Shown: piece by piece, positions 53,914 to 63,092 of the stretch | Numbering within the stretch: the stretch's first letter is position 1 | How the letters are laid out: every line of letters starts with the position of its first letter | NCBI RefSeq assembly: GCF_029892065.1 | Contig: NZ_CP120374.1 | Coordinates: 372,001 to 436,000, forward strand | Direction: 5' to 3' | Source: Sinorhizobium garamanticum | Lineage (GTDB): Bacteria; Pseudomonadota; Alphaproteobacteria; Rhizobiales; Rhizobiaceae | DNA length: 64,000 nucleotides | Made by a program: the position numbers and the translations under genes | Notes under the pieces: model-generated | The model's database searches: none | Told to the model about the DNA's origin: nothing | What the model saw: only the letters and a program-made list of their open reading frames with translations

Positions 53914-54351
53914 ATGAAGCACCATGCACTCGAGCAACTGCAGATCGTCGCAGAGGTCAAACAGGACTTCCCGCGCCGGCTTACAACGCGCGCAGAGCGT
54001 CTGGAACGCTGGGCGGAACTCCTGGAACAAATCCCGCACAGACATCTCTCGACGCTGCACGAGACCGAGTACCAGCCGGCCAGAGTGCGTGCGACCATGC
54101 GCGGCGACGACTCGCCGATCTCGGTCGCATTCAAGGATCCTGTCCTGCGCGCTGCCGGAATGGAAAATGACACTTATGGCGAAGCAAAGCGGTTCTTTGA
54201 ACTGAGCGACGAGCAATTACACAGGGTTATCTGCTATTGCCACTTCGGTGCAACGGTGAGCGCTGCGACGGCAGCCCGTCACATCCGCGCAGCGATATCC
54301 GGGAAGCAGACAGGCCTGTTTGCGCGTTTGCGCGCCATATTTGTCGGTTGA
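53914..54351 (+). CDS. Hypothetical cytosolic protein
   Basis: This 145-residue protein has no membrane segment. The N-terminal half is helical and charged (EQLQIVAEVKQDFPRRLTTR, ERLERWAELLEQIPHRHLST); the C-terminal half contains LSDEQLHRVICYCHFGATVS. ATG 53914 is preceded by GGAGGCC. I recognise no domain with confidence; it has the look of a conserved rhizobial protein of unknown function. Confidence 0.68.
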   Translation: MKHHALEQLQIVAEVKQDFPRRLTTRAERLERWAELLEQIPHRHLSTLHETEYQPARVRATMRGDDSPISVAFKDPVLRAAGMENDTYGEAKRFFELSDEQLHRVICYCHFGATVSAATAARHIRAAISGKQTGLFARLRAIFVG

Positions 54352-54627
54352 GGCCAGCCGGCCACGCTTTGCGGGTTCCTGGTTGAAGCGGTTGGCCGCT
54401 TGGCCAGACCGCAAAGCAGATGCTTATGGCTGGCACGCTTGCATCAACCCGGCCGTTTCGGCCGGGGTGAGAGCGTTTGGTCTCCTGAGCTGGGGCCCGC
54501 GTGTGGCCCCGCCTCTTCCTGCGCGCGGGATTTCGTCAGCGGATCCTCGCAAGCGCCGCAGTCGCTACAGTGGGCCGTCCCGTCAGCATGGCAAGAGCGA
54601 TTGCTCTGAGGGCCGTTCTACGTCTCA

Positions 54628-55143
54628 TCAATCTCCTGCCCCCTCCACGTCACGACCTGTTTGCGCTACCGCCTCCAGTCGGGTGGCAAACTCGCGCCTC
54701 AGCGTCCGGCGCAACTCCGCCGCGCGATGTCGGCGCTGGTCGGTTGCCGTCTCGGGACGCCACTGCGGCACTTCCACGGGGCGGCCGGCGCTATCCACGG
54801 CAACCATGGTGAAGTAGCAGGAGTTCGTATGCCGCCGGGTACCGGCACGGATATCTTCCGCCTCCACGCGAATACCGACTTCCATCGAGGTCCGGCCGGC
54901 ATAGTTGATCGAGGCCCGGAAGGTCACCAGTTCGCCCACCTGGATGGGTTCCTTAAACATCACCTGATCGACGGACAACGTCACCGCATATTGCTTGGAG
55001 AAGCGAGAGGCACAGGAAAAGGCAACGCGATCAAGCAGATTCAGCAGCGCGCCGCCGTGCACCTTGCCACTGAAGTTGGCCATGTCCGGCGTCATCAGAA
55101 CCGTCATTTCAAGGCGTCGCGCATCCTGTTCCATCGATGTCAT
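54628..55143 (-). CDS. Acyl-CoA thioesterase (hotdog fold)
   Basis: This protein of about 171 residues has the hotdog core MTPDMANFSGKVHGGALLNL followed by LDRVAFSCASRF. This is the usual acyl-CoA hydrolase opening with the catalytic Asn/Asp region; GELVTFRASINYAGRTSMEV completes the sheet. The family cleaves fatty acyl-CoA to free acid and CoA. ATG 55143 has GGGG upstream; ATG 55152 adds three residues. The C-terminal tail is basic. Confidence 0.9.
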   Translation of the reverse strand: MTSMEQDARRLEMTVLMTPDMANFSGKVHGGALLNLLDRVAFSCASRFSKQYAVTLSVDQVMFKEPIQVGELVTFRASINYAGRTSMEVGIRVEAEDIRAGTRRHTNSCYFTMVAVDSAGRPVEVPQWRPETATDQRRHRAAELRRTLRREFATRLEAVAQTGRDVEGAGD

Positions 55144-55360
55144 GGACCCCATCCTTTCGTTTTCACCACTATGGCCGAAGCATCATACTGCGCATAGGCA
55201 GCAGGCTCGCAGATAGCAACATCAGTCTCTGTCCCCAAGTCCATCGCGGCACTCTGACTTGTTCCCCGACAGTGAAAGTGCTTCGCCGAACACGAGCATT
55301 CCCACTTTCGCTTGTCATTGTAGGGTCGTGGCTAGGGTCGTGGCGAAAAGGGAGAGAACG

Positions 55361-55780
55361 ATGGCGAATTACAAAGAGACGATCAGCCTTGCCCACGAAG
55401 GCGCAATCAATGCCCTGGCGGCCGCAGTGCGTCACGCGGAAAGCATCGGCGTTCCGCAGTGCGTCTTCATCGTCGACGCGAGCGGCGAGACGATCGCCAG
55501 CATCCGCATGGATGGCGCGAAATATCTCAGCATGCATACCGCCCGCGCCAAGGCCCGCACCGCAGCGTCGATCAACGGGCCGACGGGCGCAATGCAGGTC
55601 GAATTCGGGGTTGCCGCAGGAATAGCATCGCAGGGCGGCGTGACGCACCTTCCAGGCGGCCTGCCCATTCGCTTCGGCGAAAGACTCGCCGGCGCCATCG
55701 GCGTCGGTTCCGGCACGGGCGAGCAGGATTTCGAAGTGGCCCGCGCGGCGTTGAGGGCAATTGGCGCTGACCCGATCTGA
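55361..55780 (+). CDS. GlcG/HbpS-type heme-binding-like protein
   Basis: This 139-residue cytosolic protein is of the DUF336 (GlcG/HbpS) family, with VFIVDASGETIASIRMDGAK, TARAKARTAASINGPTGA and the glycine-rich FGERLAGAIGVGSGTGEQDF. Family members bind heme or cobalamin-pathway intermediates, and many are encoded with catabolic operons; the role is unknown. ATG 55361 follows AGGGAGAG. It is convergent with the sugar-transporter series. Confidence 0.86.
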   Translation: MANYKETISLAHEGAINALAAAVRHAESIGVPQCVFIVDASGETIASIRMDGAKYLSMHTARAKARTAASINGPTGAMQVEFGVAAGIASQGGVTHLPGGLPIRFGERLAGAIGVGSGTGEQDFEVARAALRAIGADPI

Positions 55781-55808
55781 GCAGTCGAGAAGGCGCGCAA
55801 GCGCGAGC

Positions 55809-56630
55809 TTAACCCTTAACGGCACCCGCGGTCAAAGACGCCGAGATCTGCCGATACATCAATAGGCCCAGCAAAGCGGGGGGCAGTGCTCCGAGCGCCA
55901 TAACGGCGGAGGCGGTGCCCCATTGCACGCCTCCCCCGCTCGCGGCGAAGAAGAACGACGCTCCGACCGTCATCGGAACCGCCCGGCTGGTCGTCAGCAT
56001 CAGGCCGAAGAGGAATTCGTTCCAGGCCGTGATGAACCCGAAGATGAAGGTCGTGACCAAGGCCGGCCGCACCACCGGACGGATGATCATCAGCATGACC
56101 TGCCAGGAACTGGCTCCATCCATCTTTGCCGCCTCGTCCAGTTCGGACGGCACGTCGGAAATCGCGTTGACGAGGATGACGAGCGCCAGCGGCGTGTTGA
56201 CGATTGTCAGGATCAGGCCGAGGCCGAGCTGTGTATCGAGCAGGCCCAACCACTGGTACATCATGTAGAGTGGGATCGCGAAGATGATGAGCGGCACGGC
56301 GCGCAGGTTGATGATGAGCGGCAGCAGCGTGCGCTTTCCCGCCTCGCTCCGAGCGATGGCGTAGGCGGCCGGAAAAGCGAGCGCGATCGCCAGCCCCGTA
56401 CCGATCAGCGAGGCAACGGTGCTGTTAAAGAGGTAGCCGTAGATGTTGAATCGGTCGGTCTCGCCCAGCACTCGCGTATAGTTTTCAAGCGTCGGTTCGC
56501 CGATCCAGAATCCGGGATTGAACGACAGTTCGCGCGCGCTCTTGAAGGACGTAATCACCGTGACGATGACGGGAAAGTTCATCGCAAGTACGGCGACCAC
56601 GAAGACAAGCCAGCGCAGCAGATTGAGCAT
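55809..56630 (-). CDS. Sugar ABC transporter permease (MalG-like)
   Basis: This 273-residue inner-membrane protein has six hydrophobic segments and the EAA loop ELDEAAKMDGASSWQVMLMI (about residue 165), which contacts the ATPase. It pairs with the upstream permease (3-base gap). Closest type is the CUT1 carbohydrate family. Confidence 0.92.
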   Translation of the reverse strand: MLNLLRWLVFVVAVLAMNFPVIVTVITSFKSARELSFNPGFWIGEPTLENYTRVLGETDRFNIYGYLFNSTVASLIGTGLAIALAFPAAYAIARSEAGKRTLLPLIINLRAVPLIIFAIPLYMMYQWLGLLDTQLGLGLILTIVNTPLALVILVNAISDVPSELDEAAKMDGASSWQVMLMIIRPVVRPALVTTFIFGFITAWNEFLFGLMLTTSRAVPMTVGASFFFAASGGGVQWGTASAVMALGALPPALLGLLMYRQISASLTAGAVKG

Positions 56631-56633
56631 CGG

Positions 56634-57506
56634 TCAGCGCCTCCCGCGGCCGGTTATCCAGTTGAGACCGTAAAGCACCACGAGCGACGCCAGGAAAAGC
56701 ACGACGGATGCCGCGACAGCTTTGCCGATCGCCCCGCCCTTGAAGAAGGCCTGGTAGATGTAGATCGAAAGCGAGGTCGTCGATCCGCCCGCACCGCTGC
56801 CCGTGAGCGCATAGACATTGTCAAAGACACGGAAGCCGTCGATGAAACGGATGAAGAAGGCAATCACCAGCGTCGGCAGCATCAGGGGCAGTTCGATCCA
56901 CCAGAGAGCCTTCAGAGCCGACGCGCCATCGAGCGAGGCCGCTTCGCGAACCTCGAGTGGTATCGAGACATAGGCCATGTAAAAGAGCAGGAAGGCGAAT
57001 GGCGTCCACTGCAGGATTTCGACGACGAGCAGCGTGCGGAAGGCGTTGTCGACGTCGAGGAAGGCCGGGCTGTCACCGAACCATTCGAACAGATAATAGG
57101 GCACCGGGCCAGCGAACTCGTGCAAAACAAGCCGATACATGAGGCCGATCATCGCCGGGGCGACCATCAGCGGCAGCATCAACGGTGCCATCAGGTACGA
57201 GCGCTTCGCCAGAAGCGGCGTGAGGAAAACGGCCAGGAAGAGTCCGATCAGGCATTCGGCAAGTGCCGTCAACACACCGAAGCGCATGGAAAAGGAGACG
57301 GCACCCCAAAACTCGCGGTCGGCGAGCACCGCCGCGTAGTTGCCGAAGCCGCTGAGGCTCGGACTGCGCAACGTCTCGAAGGAAACAGTCGAGATCGAAT
57401 AAATGAGATTGACCGCCGCAGGAAAGCCCAGAAAAAACAGCAGAAAGCCCACGAGCGGCGTGAGGTAGGCTCTGCCTTCGGCGCGGTTTACAATAGCCAT
57501 TTCCAT
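56634..57506 (-). CDS. Sugar ABC transporter permease (MalF/UgpA-like)
   Basis: This 290-residue inner-membrane protein has six hydrophobic segments and the EAA loop LEVREAASLDGASALKALWW (about residue 185). It lies between the binding protein and second permease genes. No ATPase gene of the system is present in the window, so the ATP-binding subunit must be shared or encoded elsewhere. Confidence 0.92.
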   Translation of the reverse strand: MEMAIVNRAEGRAYLTPLVGFLLFFLGFPAAVNLIYSISTVSFETLRSPSLSGFGNYAAVLADREFWGAVSFSMRFGVLTALAECLIGLFLAVFLTPLLAKRSYLMAPLMLPLMVAPAMIGLMYRLVLHEFAGPVPYYLFEWFGDSPAFLDVDNAFRTLLVVEILQWTPFAFLLFYMAYVSIPLEVREAASLDGASALKALWWIELPLMLPTLVIAFFIRFIDGFRVFDNVYALTGSGAGGSTTSLSIYIYQAFFKGGAIGKAVAASVVLFLASLVVLYGLNWITGRGRR

Positions 57507-57554
57507 CCGCCAGATGCGCCGGACGCCAGGTCTTGCCCGGCGTCCGGCTCAAAA

Positions 57555-58886
57555 TTACTTCTTCAGCAGATCCTGCATGCCGGTTTTGGTGCGCGCCAGC
57601 GCATCTTCGAGACTTTGTTGGCCAGCCCAGTAACCGGTGAACTCCTTTGCCTGGAGCTCGTAGACCGAAAGCGCATTTGCCGAGGTGGCGCCATTCATCA
57701 CGTAGCCGTATTGGCTGGCGAATTCCCCGAGCTTGACGAGGTCCGGTCGCTCCTTTGAAACCTTGGCGGCGACGTTGGGGGCAAGCGCCGGCGAACCGCC
57801 GCTGCGGGCGTAAAGCAGCGCAGCATCTTCGGTGGCCAGCCATTTCAGGAACTTGACGGCGCCTTCCTTATTCTTGGCATTCTTGTTGAGGCCGAGACCG
57901 AGCCCATGGATATGATCGGCGCGGCCATTCGGGCCGGCCGGAGGCGCGACGATCCCGGTGACAGCGGCGACCGCAGGGGTTTTCTCGGCATTGGTCAAAT
58001 CAGCGGCTGCGGCATTCCATTGCAGCGCCGTCGCCGCCTGGCCGGAACCATACGCAGCGTTTGTCTCCGCATATTCGTAACTCAGCGAATCCTTCGGCGA
58101 GGCGCCGGCGTCATAGAGTTTCTTGTAGAGTTCCAGTCCGGTCTTGTAGGCGTCGGAATCGACCGTGACGTTGCCGTCCTTGTCGGTCCAATCCGCGCCA
58201 TAGGAACGCGGCAGCGACTGGAAGACCATCACGTTGAAAAGCAGGTTCTTCATCTGCAGCACCGTGCCGTAGCGCACCGGGCTCTCGGAATTCACCTGCT
58301 TGCTGAAATAAAGTGTCGTCGCCGCCCAATCGTCCCAGGTCCAGCTGTCCGGATCCTTCGGCTGCAGATCCTTGCCGAGGTGTTCCTTGGCGATCTCCGC
58401 ATATTTCTTCTTGCCGGCATCGTCCTGCATCAGTGCGTCGACAAGGTCCTTGCGATAATACATGAAATGCAGCGACAGGTCGGTCGGCACGCCAAACTGC
58501 TTGCCGTCGAACTGCATCGTCTTCAGCACGGACTCGCCGAACACCTTGCCGGCATCGGCACCGAGATCGACTGGTTCCATATAGGGCGCGTAACGGCCGA
58601 TCGAATAGGTCGCGACGAGATTAACATCGAAGGCGTCGGAGCCAGCTGCCATGTCCGCCTGCAATTTGTCGAAGAAACCGTCGCGGTTGAAGAAAAGCAG
58701 TTCGACCTTGTCGGCGTCGGCAATGCCGGACTGGGCGTTATAGGCTTCGACGGTCGCGCGGAGAGCGGTCTCCTCCGAACCGCCGGGCCAGCCAAGAACC
58801 GTGACCGTTGCATGGGATATGCCCGGCAGGGCAACGCTTGCGAGAAGAACGGCCACAGCCGAAAAAGACGTCCTGTTCAGTTTCAT
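57555..58886 (-). CDS. Extracellular sugar-binding protein of a CUT1 ABC transporter
   Basis: This 443-residue periplasmic protein has a signal peptide (about 1-26, ending SHA). The CUT1 binding-protein fold is recognisable from VNLVATYSIGRYAPYMEPVD, GKQFGVPTDLSLHFMYYRKD and AVKFLKWLATEDAALLYARS. First gene of the transport set. Substrate is inferred to be an amino sugar such as N-acetylmannosamine or sialic acid from the adjacent nanE-nanK fusion. Confidence 0.92.
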   Translation of the reverse strand: MKLNRTSFSAVAVLLASVALPGISHATVTVLGWPGGSEETALRATVEAYNAQSGIADADKVELLFFNRDGFFDKLQADMAAGSDAFDVNLVATYSIGRYAPYMEPVDLGADAGKVFGESVLKTMQFDGKQFGVPTDLSLHFMYYRKDLVDALMQDDAGKKKYAEIAKEHLGKDLQPKDPDSWTWDDWAATTLYFSKQVNSESPVRYGTVLQMKNLLFNVMVFQSLPRSYGADWTDKDGNVTVDSDAYKTGLELYKKLYDAGASPKDSLSYEYAETNAAYGSGQAATALQWNAAAADLTNAEKTPAVAAVTGIVAPPAGPNGRADHIHGLGLGLNKNAKNKEGAVKFLKWLATEDAALLYARSGGSPALAPNVAAKVSKERPDLVKLGEFASQYGYVMNGATSANALSVYELQAKEFTGYWAGQQSLEDALARTKTGMQDLLKK

Positions 58887-58937
58887 CGTTGTTCCCTTTC
58901 TTATCTTTGACGTTCGAATGCATGCGAAACAGCGTCG

Positions 58938-60473
58938 CTACCCGCCCTCTCCCGCGAGATCGGCGACGCCGATGATGCCCGCGCGGCTGCCGAGCTTAGC
59001 CGCGACGAGACGAGGGGCGAGACGTGGCGCAACGTCCTTCAGATGATCGCGCATCTCATCGATGTAGCCGGCGGCAAGTCCGATGCCGCCGCCGATGACG
59101 ATCTGGTCCGGATCAAGCATCAACTGGATATCGCGACAGAGGGTTGCCGCGCGCAGCGCCGATTGCGAAACGATCGCTCGCGCCCATGGCGCGCCCTGCC
59201 TCGCCCTTTCGAATACCTCGGCGGCCTCCACTTCATGCCCGGCCTTCAGCGCCTCGGCGGCAATCCAACGACCGGACGTCTCGTCCTCCAACGGCCCCCG
59301 CCTCTCAGACGGGCCGCGAATGAGACCGAAATGACCTGCCAGACCCGAAAGCGGCCGTCCATTGATGACGATGCCACCGCCAATCCCGGTCGAGATGGTC
59401 AGAAAGACGAGGCTTCCACCGGACCCGGCACCGAACTTATGCTCCCCCCAGGCCGCGGCCTGCGCATCGTTCATGGCGAAAACCGGCTTGTCGAAGAGGC
59501 GTGTTGCCCTGTCGACCAGAGGATAACCATCGGGAATGCCGAGTGTCGCCGGATTGAGCGCCGACCAATGCCCGCCCTGAACGAGCCCGGTCACCGCAAA
59601 GCCGATGCGGGCATAACGGCCGCGCCATCGGGCCGTACTCTCGGCGATGGCTTCGAGCCAAGCGTCGGCCCCCGCCTCGCGTGCGGTCGGAATGAGAGTC
59701 TCGTCGGCAATCGCGGTGCCTTTGACCAGTGCCGCCATCGTCTTCGTGCCGCCTATGTCGACCGCGAGCACGGTTTCCGCCGACCTTCCCTCCTGTTTGG
59801 TGTAGGCTCTCGCCACGGCTTCGTGAAACCACGAGGTTACGTGCTCCGTCCGGGTAATGGCCGACCCCACGACGACGGCATAGGCGCCGGCCCTGACAGC
59901 GGTGACCGCCTGTTCCGGCGAGCGAATGCGTCCCTCAGCAATGACATAAGGCGTGAGCCTCCGGATGGCTGCAATAAGGTCTATGTCCGGATCGACGGGT
60001 TCGGGCCCGCCCACATATCCGGAGAGCGTCGTGCCGACGAAGTCGACACCGGCAGCAAGCGCACGCTGGGCATCCTCCAGCGAGGAGCAATCGGCCATCG
60101 TCAACTTGCCCTTCGCCTTCACGGCCCGGACCAGTTCCTCGATCCTGGCCGGGCGAACCCGGCCAGTTGCATCGAAGGCAACGATGTCCGCGCCGGCGTT
60201 CGCGAGGGCCTCGGCGTCGGAGACATAGGGCGTGATGCGCACCGGGCTGTCGGCAAGGTCGCGCTTGACGATACCGATGATCGGAGCTGCGACCGCGGAA
60301 CGCACCGCCCGGACATAGGCGCCGGATTCAATCCGCAGCGCGCAGGCGCCCGCATCGAGCGCTGCCTTGGCGAACGCGGTCACGAATTCGGCATTGTCCA
60401 TCGGGCCCGCCGGCACCGGCTGGCAAGAGACGATCAGGCCGTTCCTTATGTTTTCGCGCTGCAATCGTGACAC
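58938..60473 (-). CDS. nanEK: Bifunctional N-acetylmannosamine-6-phosphate 2-epimerase / ROK kinase
   Basis: This 511-residue fusion has a NanE TIM-barrel at residues 1-230 (IIGIVKRDLADSPVRITPYV gives the catalytic lysine region; GVDFVGTTLSGYVGG and VIAEGRIRSPEQAVTAVRAG bind phosphate). Residues 240-505 form a ROK sugar kinase with VLAVDIGGTKTMAALVKG and LTISTGIGGGIVINGRPL. Together they phosphorylate ManNAc and convert it to GlcNAc-6-phosphate. The ROK zinc motif (C-x-C-G-x2-G-C) is replaced by RGPSERRGPLEDE, with no cysteines. It belongs to the same unit as the ABC transporter. Gene name describes the fusion. Confidence 0.9.
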   Translation of the reverse strand: MSRLQRENIRNGLIVSCQPVPAGPMDNAEFVTAFAKAALDAGACALRIESGAYVRAVRSAVAAPIIGIVKRDLADSPVRITPYVSDAEALANAGADIVAFDATGRVRPARIEELVRAVKAKGKLTMADCSSLEDAQRALAAGVDFVGTTLSGYVGGPEPVDPDIDLIAAIRRLTPYVIAEGRIRSPEQAVTAVRAGAYAVVVGSAITRTEHVTSWFHEAVARAYTKQEGRSAETVLAVDIGGTKTMAALVKGTAIADETLIPTAREAGADAWLEAIAESTARWRGRYARIGFAVTGLVQGGHWSALNPATLGIPDGYPLVDRATRLFDKPVFAMNDAQAAAWGEHKFGAGSGGSLVFLTISTGIGGGIVINGRPLSGLAGHFGLIRGPSERRGPLEDETSGRWIAAEALKAGHEVEAAEVFERARQGAPWARAIVSQSALRAATLCRDIQLMLDPDQIVIGGGIGLAAGYIDEMRDHLKDVAPRLAPRLVAAKLGSRAGIIGVADLAGEGG

Positions 60474-60501
60474 TCCCCTTCGGCATCACGATAGATCGAA
60501 A

Positions 60502-60533
60502 ATACCAGATTACAACCAGTTTATGACTGGTAT
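60502..60533. promoter_or_regulatory. Likely GntR operator upstream of nanEK
   Basis: ATACCAG (60502-60508) pairs with CTGGTAT (60527-60533), and nested ACCAGT/ACTGGT at 60515-60520 and 60526-60531. The half-site ACTGGTATTATC recurs upstream of the regulator gene (61344-61355). It lies 29 bases before the nanEK start. Confidence 0.65.
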
Positions 60534-61282
60534 TATCTCTGCAGTTCGAACACGAAGTCGTAGACATCGCCCTTGTAGCGCGTCTCGCAATATTCGACGA
60601 TCTGACCATCCGCGAGGAAGCAGCGTCGCTCGGTCATCAGCAGCGGCGCGCCGACATCACAATTGAGGTGCCGCGCGTCCTCCTCGCTGGCTGCTCTCGA
60701 CCGCATTCTCTGGATCGCGCGTTGAGGCAGAAATCCACGCGCCTCCAATGTCTCGTAGAGGGAATTGCCGACGAGAGCCGGCGACGGCAGGAAGCGAACC
60801 GGTACTGCCGAAATCTCGACTGCGATCGGCACGGAATCGGCGGTTCGAACCCGCTTCATGCGAACGACATTGGCGTTGCCGGCAATCCCCAGTGCCATCA
60901 TCTCAGCCGGCGAAGGCCGGCTTATCTGCTTGGAAAGCCAGATGCATCCGGGCATCAGGCCGCGTGCGCGTATGTCCTCGGAGAAACTCGTCAGCGTCGA
61001 CAGAGATTTTTCGACGCGCGATCCGACTTCCGTGCGGAAGCCATGCCGGCGATTGAGCAATCCCTCCTCTTCGAGCAGTGCAAGCGCCTTTCGCACGGTC
61101 ACGCGGGAGAGCGAAAACGCATCGGCGATGACGCGCTCTCCCGGCAGGGCCGCACCGGCCCTCAAAACGTTGGAACGGATGGCGGTCTCGATCGCCGCCT
61201 TCAATCGCTTGTAGAGCGGTGAACCGGGAGCCGCATCAGCGAGTTCCTTGCCTATTAGTTCGATGAAAAGATCGGTTTCCAT
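60533..61282 (-). CDS. GntR/HutC-family regulator with UTRA domain
   Basis: This 249-residue regulator has an N-terminal GntR winged helix (LPGERVIADAFSLSRVTVRK, about residues 45-64) and a C-terminal UTRA ligand domain (about 85-240) resembling NagR-type amino-sugar sensors. ATG 61282 was chosen since the conserved region begins shortly after. It precedes nanEK on the same strand and probably controls the transporter and catabolic genes through operators at 60502 and 61342. Confidence 0.9.
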   Translation of the reverse strand: METDLFIELIGKELADAAPGSPLYKRLKAAIETAIRSNVLRAGAALPGERVIADAFSLSRVTVRKALALLEEEGLLNRRHGFRTEVGSRVEKSLSTLTSFSEDIRARGLMPGCIWLSKQISRPSPAEMMALGIAGNANVVRMKRVRTADSVPIAVEISAVPVRFLPSPALVGNSLYETLEARGFLPQRAIQRMRSRAASEEDARHLNCDVGAPLLMTERRCFLADGQIVEYCETRYKGDVYDFVFELQR

Positions 61283-61341
61283 TGCCGCTCCATGCAAATT
61301 CTGCCGCCTGTGGATTTCGTCCACAAACGCCAGCTGGAGCT

Positions 61342-61355
61342 ATACTGGTATTATC
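61342..61355. promoter_or_regulatory. Likely GntR operator upstream of the regulator gene
   Basis: ATACTGGTATTATC, sharing ACTGGTATTATC with the site before nanEK (60526-60537). It lies 60 bases upstream of the regulator start and suggests autoregulation. Confidence 0.6.
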
Positions 61356-61435
61356 CTCTTAGCGCAAATCCGCCGACGTGCCGGCACGGAGTTCATTTCA
61401 CCCGTTGCGCCGCCACGTCTTTTCCGCAAGCGAGA

Positions 61436-61830
61436 TCATCGATCCGCGAAAAGCGCACGGCCCGTCATCGCCACTGGCTGCCGGACCGGTGTGGAAGGAC
61501 TCGTCGTCATCGAATGTCGGCTGTCGATAACGACATCCACGCCGCGGTCCATCAGATTCACCGAGTAGGCGCGGACGGTGAGCTCGACCTTTATCGAAGG
61601 ATATCGCGCGTTGAAATCGACGATCGCCGGCGACGAGCGCCTGGCCGACGCCCGGCGTGCTGTGGACCCGCAGAGTGCCGATCAATTCGCTGCTGAGCCC
61701 GCTTGCATCCGTCTTCGCGGCGTCGATTTCGGCGAGGATGCGTGTGCAATGGTCAAAGAAGCGCTGCCGGCATCGGTCAGACGCCGGCGATGGGTGCGCT
61801 CGCCGGCGTCGACAGTGTCAGGGCGTCTAT
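61436..61830 (-). pseudogene. LysR-family regulator fragment, frameshifted
   Basis: Reading the minus strand with frame changes recovers LysR features: THRRRLTDAGSAS, then FDHCTRILAEIDAAKTDASG, LSSELIGTLRVHSTPGVGQA, and NARYPSIKVELTVRAYSVNL, ending at a stop at 61436. At least two frameshifts are needed (near the SAS/FDH junction and after GQALVA), and the DNA-binding N-terminus and most of the effector domain are missing. It is a decayed remnant beside an active sugar-transport locus. Confidence 0.7.
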
Positions 61831-62002
61831 CACCCGATACCATCTACCGGCCTAATAAATACGACAATTTGGTGAGTTCACCATTTACTTCGACCAGAAT
61901 GCGCAGAATATTAGCATCTTGGCAAATGGGAGGAAGCTTTTCGGACCCTCTCGTTACATCCGCCCGAAGGCTTCCGGCCCTTGACCACAAGGGAGGACCA
62001 AC

Positions 62003-63085
62003 ATGAGGCGAGTTTTATTGTACGCGGCATCGGTCGCGGCGTTATCTCTTTGCGCCCAAAACGCCTTTGCCCAATCCGGCAGCGTCGAAAAGGCAGTCGG
62101 CGGCTACAATTTCGATGAAGCCGCCAAGGAAGCGCCAGAAACGAAGAACTTCCATTCGGCCGACGGCCATCTGACCTTTGCCATCGTGACCCACACGGCC
62201 GGCAACGGCTTCTTCGATCCGGTCTATGTCGGGGCCAAGGTCGCCGGCAACATGATCGGCGCCAACATCCTGCTGCTCGGCTCGGAATCGCCGGTGGACG
62301 ATCCCGCCCGCGAGATCGAGATCCTGAACCAGATCGTGCAGGATCCGACGATCGACGGGATCATCATGACGACGCCGCAGGCCGGAGCATACAACGACAT
62401 CGTCAAAGCCGCCGAGGCCGCAGGCATTCCGGTCGCCACGACCAATTCCTTCGACGGCACGATCCTTAACCGCAGCAGCATCAGCCATACCGGCCAGGAC
62501 GCTTCGGCTGCTGCGATCGGCGGTGAGGCGCTTGCCAAATGCGTGCTCGATAGCGGCGCTACGTCAGGTTCGATCCTGCTGCCGTCGTCGACCGCGATGG
62601 GCAACATCGAGGTCAACAACCGCGTTACCGCCGCCTTCAACGCGATCGTCAAGACGCTGAAGGATGCCGGCAAGCTCGACGCATTCAAGGTCGATGCCGG
62701 TCCGGAGAACGTCGGCATCGATACAAACCCGAACGATCCGGTCAACGCGCTTGTATCGCTGTTCGAGTCGCGCGGCGACGTGGTCGGCGCCTTTACCGCC
62801 AACAACGTCTTCACGCCGCCGCTGGTCAAGGCCGTTGAACAGAAGGGGTGGACGAACAAGTTCTGCGCCTATGGTTTCGACCTTGGTCCGGCCCAGCAGG
62901 AAGGCATCGCTGCCGGCAACCTGACCGGCTCGCTCGGGCAGCAGCCGTTCCTGCAGGGTTTCTGGCCGGTGATGCAGCTTTACCTGCAGATCGACCGTGG
63001 CATTTCGGCCGCCAATCTCGACACGCGCGCCCAGCTTGTGACGAAGGAGACGGTCGGCAAGGTCGGCAAGCGCTTCGAGAACTGA
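62003..63085 (+). CDS. Sugar ABC transporter substrate-binding protein (RbsB-like)
   Basis: This 360-residue periplasmic protein has a signal peptide (about 1-24, ending NAFAQ). The type I periplasmic fold is visible in LTFAIVTHTAGNGFFDPVYV, DPAREIEILNQIVQDPTIDG and AAGIPVATTNSFDGT. It belongs to the CUT2 (ribose/xylose-like) class. ATG 62003 is preceded by GGGAGGA. A palindrome GGTGAGTTCACC (61872-61883) upstream may be an operator. Confidence 0.92.
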   Translation: MRRVLLYAASVAALSLCAQNAFAQSGSVEKAVGGYNFDEAAKEAPETKNFHSADGHLTFAIVTHTAGNGFFDPVYVGAKVAGNMIGANILLLGSESPVDDPAREIEILNQIVQDPTIDGIIMTTPQAGAYNDIVKAAEAAGIPVATTNSFDGTILNRSSISHTGQDASAAAIGGEALAKCVLDSGATSGSILLPSSTAMGNIEVNNRVTAAFNAIVKTLKDAGKLDAFKVDAGPENVGIDTNPNDPVNALVSLFESRGDVVGAFTANNVFTPPLVKAVEQKGWTNKFCAYGFDLGPAQQEGIAAGNLTGSLGQQPFLQGFWPVMQLYLQIDRGISAANLDTRAQLVTKETVGKVGKRFEN

Positions 63086-63092
63086 GGCCGCA

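Noticed and set aside
55923..57758. 611-codon plus-strand frame across the sugar permease genes
   Set aside because: Antisense to two permeases with clear EAA loops; highly charged low-complexity product.
59043..60470. 475-codon plus-strand frame opposite nanEK
   Set aside because: The minus strand holds intact epimerase and kinase motifs.
61398..61685. 95-codon minus-strand frame as an intact gene
   Set aside because: Its start matches LysR only partly and the rest of LysR continues in other frames, so it was called a pseudogene.
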